64,000 bases of DNA, taken from Agrypnia vestita (taxonomy: Eukaryota; Arthropoda; Insecta; Trichoptera; Phryganeidae). Shown here one piece after another: positions 56,204 to 64,000 of the stretch; position 1 is the first letter of the stretch; each line of letters starts with the position of its first letter. The stretch spans positions 248,001-312,000 of the forward strand of contig JADDOH010023117.1 of assembly GCA_016648135.1 (NCBI GenBank). The letters run 5' to 3'. The notes beneath the pieces are model-generated. The model was not told the DNA's origin and did no database searches. It saw only the letters and a list, made by a program, of their open reading frames with translations. A program made the position numbers and the translations under genes.

Positions 56204-56265
56204 CAGAGTATGGCATTCTATCCTCTCTGCCTACCCCTGCGGAATGGTATGATGGTTAGTTAGAA
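56204..56265 (+). repeat. Interspersed repeat, CTCTGCCTACCCC motif
   Basis: GAGTATGGCATTCTATCCTC and CTCTGCCTACCCCTGCGGAA, like 6464-6534, just left of the mariner. Confidence 0.5.
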
Positions 56266-56300
56266 TTTCGCTGATTTTGTTTTTGCTAGATAAGCTAATA

Positions 56301-57583
56301 TTAGGTCCTTACATATGAAATTGGCGTTTAGTATGGGAGGAACATAAAGCCGATTTTTTTTATTATAATATATTTATTTAATCAAAGTATGTACCATTGC
56401 TATCTATGCACTTTTGCCATCTCATAGGTAGTTCATCGATCCCTTTACTAAAAAAACCATTCGGACGGGAATCAATAAAATCTTTGAAGGCGGTTTGGAC
56501 TGCCCCATCGGAGTTGAATTTTTTCCTTTGCAAGAAGTTATCCAAATTTCGAAAAAAATGGTAATCTGTTGGGGAAGGTCCGGAGAGTACGGTGGATGTC
56601 TTAGACATTCCAATTGAAGCTCCTCTAATTTGGTAGCCGTCTGTTGTGCAGTGTGTGGTCTAGCGTTATCATGAAGCAGCAGTGGCCTAGAGCGATTAAG
56701 CAGCCTCGGTTGTTTAGCAGCTAGCTTTTCCATCATGGTTTGCAGTTGCTGACAATAGACATCTGCCGTAATCGTCTGGCCAGATTTAAGAAAGCTGTAG
56801 TGAACGACACCAGCACTAGTCCACCAAACGCTCACAAGTAACTTTTTTGGAGTCAATTTTCGCTTGGGGCAGGTTTGGCTGGTTCGGCAGGGTTCAGCCA
56901 TTGCGATGAGCGCTTCCGATTATCGTACAGGATCCACTTTTCATCACAGGTAATGATTCGATTTAAAATCCCTTCATTATTGTGCCGGTTGAGTAATGCA
57001 ACGCAGCAGTCAACGCGCGTTTGTTGATTTGCTTCACTCAATTCGTGAGGTACCCACCTTTCAAGCTTTTTCACCTTACCAATTTGCTTCAAGTGGATTA
57101 AAACAGTTTTATCACTAACACCGCAGCCTGCAGCTAACTCGGATGTGGTTTGCGATGGATCCGCTTCCACAATAGCCTTCAATTCTTCATTATCAACTTT
57201 GGTCTCCGGCCGTCCACGGGGCTTGTTCTGCAGGTCGAAATTTCCAGAACGAAAACGTTGGAACCAAAAACGCACTGTGTTTTCTTTTGCGGCACCGTCG
57301 CCATACACATCATTAATCCTTCGAGCCGTTTCTGCAGCACTGGTGCCACAGTGGAACTCGTACTCGTAAATAACGCGATATTTCAAGTTTTTCATTTTGT
57401 AAACTGAGTGACGCAAAGAAAAAAACAATTGAGGAAAAAACAAATGAATTATAATTTTCAAAACACAAATACATGAGTAAATAGCTGTATAAATTTGGAT
57501 TTGGAATTCCTAACCAAAGAGAAGATATTTGAGATCAAATTTGCCAGTACGGCAAAACACCAATTTCGTATGTAAGGACCTAA
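56301..57583 (-). mobile_element. mariner transposon, full length
   Basis: A 1283-bp element with about 28-bp terminal inverted repeats (TTAGGTCCTTACATATGAAA / inverse with two mismatches), flanked by TA on both sides (56299-56300, 57584-57585). A transposase gene fills the interior on the minus strand. Size, termini and target fit mariner of the cecropia (Hsmar1-like) group. Confidence 0.93.
56378..57395 (-). pseudogene. mariner transposase (two frameshifts)
   Basis: About 340 residues, close to the usual 340-350. Starts MKNLKYRVIYEYEF. It has the first HTH (SAAETARRINDVYG, VRFWFQRFRSG) and an AT-hook-like GRP motif (NKPRGRPETKVDN), then the second HTH and the WVPHEL linker. The catalytic triad is DEK in ITCDEKWILYDN, HDNARPH, and TDYHFF 34 residues later (D,D34D). 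It ends WQKCIDSNGTYFD. Single-nucleotide losses near 56868 (after AKPAP) and near 56571 (after YSPDL) split it into three frames; no other stop is seen. Hence recently dead. Similarity is strongest to Hsmar1-type transposases. Confidence 0.92.
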
Positions 57584-58509
57584 TATTTGATACTGAATGC
57601 CCATATTTTCCTTTTCCGAAAATATAATTTAATTTTACCAAACAAGGGAGGTTGCCTGCCACATTACAACTTAAGTTAACAAATAGCCAATCAGACATTT
57701 TTATTTCTCCGGTGACGTGCACATACATGTGCCACCTGGTGAAAAATTAAATTCTCTCACTACCAGCCTCGTGACGATTATTTAAAAGTCTGCTTTTTAT
57801 TTAAAAAATGGAAATATGGATTTCTGTAAAGAAATTTAAAAAAATGGTTTTTTGTCTTAGCTAAATGAAATATTTTTAAATATGCTGCTGGGTTGGCATT
57901 TTCTGGTTTCTGAGTTTGGCATTTTAGACCAATCGGCTATGAGAAAGTGTCTTTATTACAGTGTTTATTAGTGTTTGTGTTTAAGGAGGTATGCGACATA
58001 AAAATATGCCTTTTTTCCTGATTTTTCTGACTTATCTTCCTGTAAAATATTGGAGTATCATGAAAGTAACATATATTGAATATTAAAAATTCATTCGCTT
58101 CAATACAACTGAAATAAAATCTTAAAAAAATCTATTTTCAATTTCCTCCTTATTTTTCTTCTTCTTTTTTCCTATTTAATTTATAAATTTGAACTTGTTA
58201 AACCACTTCTTATCTGCTCAAAGTGTTAAATAATACCTATTGTTAGACCCTGAATGGTGCATGAAAATAAAATCCTGAAAATATTGTTCATCTTTTCTAT
58301 CAACTATGATTAAAAAAAGTATGCAGTTTTATTTTTACCCACTTCTAGAACTATTCTATGGAGTAAATACATATATTATGGGCTTCTGACATTAATGAGT
58401 TTTTCCAAATAATTAATTATGTTTGATCATTTATGATGAGCTCTACTTGACATTTAAGATTTATACTGAGTTAGTAACTACTGCACCTAAAACAATACTG
58501 CCCCACTAA

Positions 58510-58653
58510 GGCCCGGTTGTTTCAAATTCGATCAAAGTAAGCGTAGAGTTTAAACTGAAATTTTACGTTCTCCACCAATCAGACGATTCGTTTTCGTAAA
58601 AATCTATGCTTTTATCGACCGCTTACTTTGATCGAACTTGAAACAACCGGGCC
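58510..58653. mobile_element. Tourist/PIF-Harbinger-like MITE, copy 2
   Basis: 144 bp, GGCCCGGTTGTTTCAA termini, with TAA flanks (58507-58509, 58654-58656). Differs from the copy at 452-595 by one C/T change (GACGATCCG to GACGATTCG). Confidence 0.9.
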
Positions 58654-58656
58654 TAA

Positions 58657-59495
58657 GGACCGGTCGTTTCAAGTTGGATTAGGCCGGCCGCATTTTGGAT
58701 ACGAATTATTATGTACGTATTCGTACGACTGCTTTCGTACGTATTGGAGCGCGCATATTGATTGCGTCTTGCGTTGTCACAATCCGTTACTTTGCGCATT
58801 TCTCAAATGACGTTTGTGCCAAATGAATAATCTGTTCTTATGGAAAACTCTATTATGGCAGACTTAAATAATGACAAATTTCATGATATTTATCTAATAG
58901 ATTCACAAATGCTGGGGAGGATCGAAGTGCAACGAGAGCTCATAACATCGGAGAAATATTTAAAAGTTTTTTTGTTCGAAGTACATAATTATACCTCACC
59001 TTCATTAAACCAAATTATTTAACTACTTGTTTCTTACAACTTTAGAAATCTCTATCCTATCTAGAAATAGAGAATCATCCGCCATGATCTGCGCTGATGG
59101 TCACGTAGTTGAATCACTTTGGTCCCACAAACACTTGTGGTTATGTGTTAAATTGACAAAATTTTCAATATCCGTCGTACAAAATCGCAAAAATTTCCGA
59201 AAAAATCCGGATCATGTCGGATGTCGTATCTATACGTGCGTACACGCACTACTAAATCGTGTGCAGTGTGCGATGTTCAATACTACTTCGAAGGTTGGGA
59301 ATGTACTTGCGTATTCGTACGTATACGTACTACTCAATTTCGTACGAAAACGCATCCAGTGTGCGGCCGGCATTAGAATAAAAATTCGTTTAAAGCATAG
59401 ATTTTTACAGAAACGGATCGTTTGATTGGTGGAGAAGGCAAAAATCTATGCTTTATATGAAATTTGACTTTGATCCAACTTGAAACAACCGGCCC
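58657..59495. mobile_element. Second Tourist-like element, interrupted by a nested insertion
   Basis: Begins GGACCGGTCGTTTCAAGTTG directly after the TAA of copy 2 and ends TGATCCAACTTGAAACAACC then GGCCC, followed by TAA (59496-59498). The part right of the insertion, with GCATAGATTTTTACAGAAAC and TTGGTGGAGAAGGC, is related to copy 2 in reverse. So two members of one family sit side by side sharing TAA. Confidence 0.8.
58683..59371. mobile_element. Nested transposon, GCCGGCCGCA termini
   Basis: 689 bp with 10-bp perfect ends (GCCGGCCGCA...TGCGGCCGGC), then a conserved TGGAT slightly inward and TACGTATTCGTACG repeats near both ends. Flanked by a 5-bp duplication ATTAG (58678-58682, 59372-59376). 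The interior has a short ATG frame at 58855 (MADLNNDKFHDIYLIDSQML) and, on the minus strand near 59085, another starting MADDSLFLDRIEIS. Both could be captured transposase beginnings. No full transposase, class unknown. Confidence 0.75.
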
Positions 59496-60067
59496 TAAGC
59501 TAAAAGGCAGCAAATCCATATTTTTTTTTAAATGTTCTTTTTTTGTAGTTTTGGACACTTCAGGTCATCTTTCTAATAAGCTTGTTGGATATATTTCCAT
59601 AAAAATATTAGAATATAAGCATTTTTAATTTGCAGTATATGCATGTAACATGCAGCTTCTTTGCAGTTTTACTACACTCACACTATATACCTCAAATAAT
59701 AATAAAATAACCTTTATATCTGTATTAATTCAATATCTGTTGACTGAGCGAAAAAAATGAATTAATGTTAATTTGAATGATAGAAATTGCTCCATTCACG
59801 TTTCCTTGATTTACTCAGTATATAATTTGTTTAATGGAGATACTGCTTTTTAGTTTAATGGGGCAGAATAGTTTTATTTTTGATTTTAATTCGGATATAT
59901 TAATATATTAGTTTTACACACGCATAAACTTTATTTTACTTTTTTAAACTTTCCGGCGGGAGTGTGTGTATGTATAATAGTGTTGTAGGATACAAAATTC
60001 TGTCAAGTTTCTTTAAAAATTCCGAAAACATGTTTCTTTTTCTTATTAAACTAGCTTTTATTTATTT

Positions 60068-60495
60068 ATATATTTACGATAATGCAGTTTTTCCGTTTAG
60101 TGTTAAAATACGTATGTATACAGTAAACTCATTATCTGCAGTTGCGAAATGATGAATTTTAAAAATGTTGATACTGAAATTGATATTTTTGGACAATAAT
60201 TCATACGATGATGAATAGCAATGAAACAATGTGTCGGCCCACATTCTACTTGAAACATAGATATTTTAAATTTAGTTAAGATAATTGCCTTTATTAATAT
60301 ACAAAAGATACGCTGCAAGATAAAGGCATTTATTTTAACTTGTAATAACATCTTAGCCGACTTATTCTAAAAATAAAATTATTTCTATATTATCTTTGTT
60401 TCTCCAACTTTTCCATTTTTAGATGAGTCCTTTACAAAGTTGTGTATCTATGCAGTCTAATTAATGTTATAAATTGAGTGAGGGGAATGTGGAAT
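60068..60495 (+). repeat. Long inverted repeat, left arm
   Basis: A 428-bp arm, the near-identical inverse of 61340-61768, from ATATATTTACGATAATGCAG to GAGGGGAATGTGGAAT. Only a few differences (a missing TTTAG-block base run, small substitutions). No coding sequence recognised. Confidence 0.95.
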
Positions 60496-60499
60496 TTAA

Positions 60500-60605
60500 T
60501 GATAAGTAATTCAACTTTTTGCAAAAAATAAGTCAGAAATATTGAGAGAGAAAAATGCAAACTTTGATACTGCATATCTCCATAACCATTGATATTTAAG
60601 GCAGG
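60500..60605. repeat. Family B MITE fragment
   Basis: TTCAACTTTTTGCAAAAAAT, then AAGTCAGAAATATTG, ending ATAACCATTGATATTTAAGG. Lies within the spacer of the inverted repeat. Confidence 0.6.
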
Positions 60606-61040
60606 AATCCACATGTGAAGTTTTTGCTACTAGCTGTGAGACACCTGTATAATCTAATACATAACAAGTTGATCCATGCCATAAACTACTTACAATAATT
60701 ATGTACATAAAATTGGATTCTTTCCATATATGCATTAAGTATATAAGTCTACACTTTGGATAGGGAGTGTTGATTCAGTCAGCTTACGAAGTGGGCGGAA
60801 GAATGTGTGGGGAAGACGTTCATTAATTTCATCTTCAATGTGTAACGTGAATCACAGAAAGTATTTGGCGCTGCCAATGACTCTGGTTCAGATTTTATAT
60901 ATTTCACAGAAAAATTTCTGTAAGGATGAAACAATTATTTTTATGTGCAATAGTTATATATTTAGAGATACATATCACTCCCAAGATTTAGACATTATTT
61001 AATGTATATATCAATTTAGTTAGTGTGTATTAAGTTTGTA

Positions 61041-61081
61041 TTAAGTTTACGGATACGCCCCTCTCATATCCGTAAACTTAA
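61041..61081. repeat. 15-bp stem hairpin
   Basis: TTAAGTTTACGGATA and its exact inverse TATCCGTAAACTTAA around an 11-nt CGCCCCTCTCA loop. It sits near the middle of the spacer between the long arms. Could be a terminator-like or cruciform structure; function unknown. Confidence 0.7.
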
Positions 61082-61339
61082 CACGACGTTTATGTGGTTT
61101 AGGTTATATACATTTTTTTAAGAACACCTAGAAATTATGGAGATCCGACATTACAATCCATGTATGTGTAACAAAATACTGATGTATTTATCTTGATTTT
61201 CATGATTTATATGCCATTACTGTTTAACTATTGGGTGTTGTAACATGATATTACACCATACTCTAGACATAGAAACACAGAATGCAGATTCTGCTTCCCA
61301 TCTTGGGTTTTTAATGACAAGTGTTTGTAAATCCCTAAT

Positions 61340-61768
61340 ATTCCACATTCCCCTCACTCAATATATAACATTAATTAGACTGCATAGATACACAACTTTG
61401 TAAAGGACTCATCTAAAAATGGAAAAGTTGGAGAAACAAAGATAATATAGAAATAATGTTTTTTTTTAGAATAAGTCGGCTAAGATGTTATTACAAGTTA
61501 AAATAAATGCCTTTATCTTGCAGCGTATCTTTTTTACATTAATAAAGGCAATTATCTTAACTAAATTTAAAATATCTATGTTTCAAGTAGAATGTGGGCC
61601 GACACATTGTTTCATTGCTATTCATCATCGTATGAATTATTGTCCAAAAATATCAATTTCAGTATCAACATTTTTAAAATTCATCATTTCGCAACTGCAG
61701 ATAATGAGTTTACTGTATACATACGTATTTTAACACTAAATGGAAAAACTGCATTATCGTAAATATAT
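61340..61768 (-). repeat. Long inverted repeat, right arm
   Basis: The mirror of 60068-60495. The spacer between the arms is about 844 bp. Could be a foldback element with 0.43-kb TIRs, or a local inverted duplication. Confidence 0.95.
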
Positions 61769-61803
61769 GCTTAATGAGCTGATAAACCAAGATGTTGTTT
61801 TGA

Positions 61804-61986
61804 CTATGCTATATATTTATTGCAGTCTTTTTGCAGACCGCTTGGTATGCTATTAAAAATCTCCAGCGTGCAAATCTCGAGCGTTCTTCGTCCGTACTTG
61901 TTATTTATTTTAGGAATTAAGAGATCTCTGCTTACTGTGATCCTCAAGTTACGACTCGACCAGTGGGTGGAGTTCACACACTTCAT
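61804..61986 (-). pseudogene. LINE RT C-terminal relic
   Basis: The minus frame reads HWSSRNLRITVSRDLLIPKI, NNKYGRRTLEICTLEIFNSI and PSGLQKDCNKY, matching the end of Jockey/CR1-type RT proteins (STR....L..P...T..G..S....G...WN.LP..I). About 58 codons. Confidence 0.7.
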
Positions 61987-62281
61987 TTTGTAGATGGTCG
62001 TAAAGAGTTAAGTATGCAGAAAACCACTAATAGTCAACAATTCAACCAGTCAAAGGACTACATCACTGTATAATGTTAGGGCTTATATTTTTTACTATCA
62101 AGTCTTCAATTCTATCTACAGTTTATATTTATAAACTACTTAATGTTTAAATTTGTAACATCAAGCGCTGATATACCGAAACAGTACCATTTAACTTTTT
62201 TTTTTCAATTGGTTGAGCAACTTTGTAGATTAACATTTAAAAAAAAGATTTTATTATTTGTTTATATCCACTTATCCCAAC

Positions 62282-62482
62282 TACAATAATTTCATTGTCT
62301 GTCTGTCTCTCCGTCCATCTGTCTGCCTGTCCCCATAACTTTGTGTAACTTTTTTGAGTTAATTTTTTTTTCGAAAACACAATTTTTCAAAGAATATTTT
62401 TTTTTTTTTTTAAATAAAATAAATACATACTTATTCCTTAGGAACCGACATGTGAAAGTACCATCATTTTTGATGGGTTAGA
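62282..62482. repeat. Interspersed repeat with GTCAAAAATGACGG-type end
   Basis: AATAATTTCATTGTCTGTCT then CTCCGTCCATCTGTCTGCC and ends TTATTCCTTAGGAACCGACA with CCATCATTTTTGATGGGTT. The same arrangement as 14640-14840. Confidence 0.55.
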
Positions 62483-62756
62483 GTTAGTATTTATTAGACA
62501 CACCTACATGTATCGGAAAAACCTTTCCATCGTCAGGGTGTTTTATAAATGTCAAAATATCAAAATGAATTATGTCTTTTGTTTTTCTAAATTACTTATT
62601 TGTATACAATATACAATACATATGGATCGTGGAGGCTAGCTTTCACAAATTCAATTCTATTTGAAAGTAATATCGCAATAAAGAGGAAAATTACACTTCA
62701 CTCAAATGTAATATATCAGATTCTTTTCTGATTTCTCTACGCTTTGAGATATTATA

Positions 62757-63030
62757 CAGGATATAACAGAGCTAGTCCACAATACTTTACAGATGGATTC
62801 CTGCCTTGATTATGAGTCGAAAATGTTCAAGCAACCATGACCATGAAACAAGCAACCAATCAATAGTTATGGAGATATGCAATATCAATAATTGCATTTT
62901 TTTTTCAATATTTCTGACTTAATCTTTGCAAAATGTTGAACTATCATTACAGCATTAACTTATATTGATTATGAAAAATTGACTTGTTTCAATACAAGTC
63001 TAATAAAATGATAAAAACCTTTAAAAAATC
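62757..63030. repeat. Family B MITE, left two thirds
   Basis: ACAGGATATAACAGAGCTAG, then GATTCCTGCCTTGATTATGA, GTCGAAAATGTTCAAGC, ATCAATAGTTATGGAGATAT and TTTCTGACTTAATC. The end opposite is lost. Confidence 0.65.
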
Positions 63031-64000
63031 TATTTTCAATTTCTGCAAATGTTTATGAGTATTTAGTTTGACCTTTTCATATTGTTTTAAAATTTAAAGC
63101 TCATAGTAATTCTTTTAAACAAGACAAACCAGCCATGGCACCAGGATAGTACCAAGAAATTGACATTAGTTTTTGTCGATATATATATTTCGATGGTCTA
63201 TGCATTAAAGCAATATTGGTGGCATATTAATTCTGTAATGAATGCACATGTATATTTTACAGATTTTTTTCCATATCGTTATCATGTAGAAAAAAACTAA
63301 ATTGGAAAGAAAAAGGTTTTCCATAAATGGGAAGATTCAGATTGAAACATGAAGAAATGGATGCAACCAATACATTGGGGGTTAATTTTGGGATTCTAAA
63401 GTGCTTACTACACAAATATTGAGAATGTCTGTGTTCTTAAAAAAACTTATAGCTTTACAAAAGATTAAAACAATACAAAAAGAAAATATACCATTAAACA
63501 TTTTTAGATACATTTCTTCATGATGTGGAAATTCCATAATAGTATTTTGATGAAATTTTGTTTATCCAATTTGAAGTTTTTATTATGCTAAGATATTGAC
63601 ATCTTCCAAAAACATCAATTTGCAGGGATGCTCAATATTTTAATGAATGCATTAGTAATTACGTCCATCAATATTTGATAGGCAGAGCTACTATGCATTA
63701 TGAGACTATAATAATACCTCTTATTGAATATAGTGGCCTAGTGATCATTAAATTGAGTCAAAAACATTAACTTTGATACCTCTGTGTGAGTTTAATAATA
63801 TTTTTATTTTTTACTACTTAAGTTTCGAAAGTAACAGAATATCTCATTGACAGGTGATGAATTAAACTAATACTATTTAAAAGTATTTATTACAGCCCAC
63901 TGCAGTTAAGCAGATATTGCAATAAAGTGAAACACAATTTTTTTCTAATAAGTGGACACAGAAACCTTCAAACATTTTTGGACCATCATTTATGAAGTGT
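63031..64000. other. No gene seen
   Basis: AT-rich sequence to the window end. No exon, RNA gene or repeat end that I can support. Confidence 0.5.

Larger units (their letters stand above)
48907..64000 (-). other. Upstream intron or 5' flank of Stim
   Basis: The EF-hand exon begins in the middle of a codon, so at least one more Stim exon must lie upstream. None with a signal peptide or further STIM similarity was recognised up to the window end. The stretch is a mosaic of the elements listed below. 50080-50360, 51430-52520, 53800-56200 (apart from a family B scrap), 59510-60060, 62490-62750 and 63040-64000 show no gene. Confidence 0.7.

Noticed and set aside
59027..59425. 132-codon open frame as a gene
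   Set aside because: It runs across the border of the nested transposon into the outer element, has no domain, and overlaps a minus-strand ATG frame.
60103..61733. Two identical 82-residue proteins on opposite strands
   Set aside because: They are the two arms of the inverted repeat; composition is AT-rich noncoding and no domain is present.

Overview
This window is insect-type nuclear DNA: AT-rich, dense in transposable-element remnants, and with very few coding bases. Its one securely identified host gene is Stim (stromal interaction molecule, the ER Ca2+ sensor of store-operated Ca2+ entry). Four consecutive internal exons lie on the minus strand (48906-48761, 39180-39061, 18698-18586, 16327-16212). 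Their phases fit, their splice sites are canonical, and together they encode the EF-hand, hidden EF-hand and SAM part of the protein. The introns between them are about 9.6, 20.4 and 2.3 kb, which suggests a large, repeat-rich genome. The 5' (signal peptide) and 3' (transmembrane, coiled-coil, SOAR) exons of Stim were not found here. The order of insect cannot be decided from this sequence alone.

Layout: 1-16.2 kb is a mosaic of MITEs, LINE remnants and a Penelope-like element. It also holds two possible first exons of unrecognised genes (1167-1384 plus; 9105-8916 minus) and a CpG-rich, promoter-like block at 13.1-13.4 kb. From 16.2 to 48.9 kb is the Stim exon/intron region. Its largest intron holds a 3.9 kb DIRS-type tyrosine-recombinase retrotransposon (20420-24282), a tRNA-derived SINE, CR1-like and L2-like LINE tails, a Penelope LTR with a hammerhead-ribozyme motif, and two elements with long inverted repeats. 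The next intron holds a segmental duplication with an inserted perfect hairpin and a transposon carrying a MADF-domain mini-ORF. From 48.9 to 64 kb is upstream intron or 5' flank of Stim. It contains a 5'-truncated LINE with target-site duplication, a hAT-like element, a pogo/Tigger relic, a complete-length but frameshifted mariner with both terminal repeats, a nested pair of transposons, and a 0.43 kb inverted repeat.

The most novel-looking items are: (1) a family of TA-flanked, GCATGC-rich elements present three times (1974-3236, 9648-10352, 46632-47269), each carrying the same short MADF-domain ORF, one copy having expanded a 129-bp tandem array; (2) the DIRS element with inverted ends and internal complementary region intact but two internal deletions; (3) hammerhead-like motifs tied to Penelope sequence; and (4) two Tourist-like MITEs 58 kb apart that differ at one base of 144, suggesting recent movement. 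Nothing suggests a prokaryotic operon, a CRISPR array or a virus. Function beyond transposition is inferred only for Stim.
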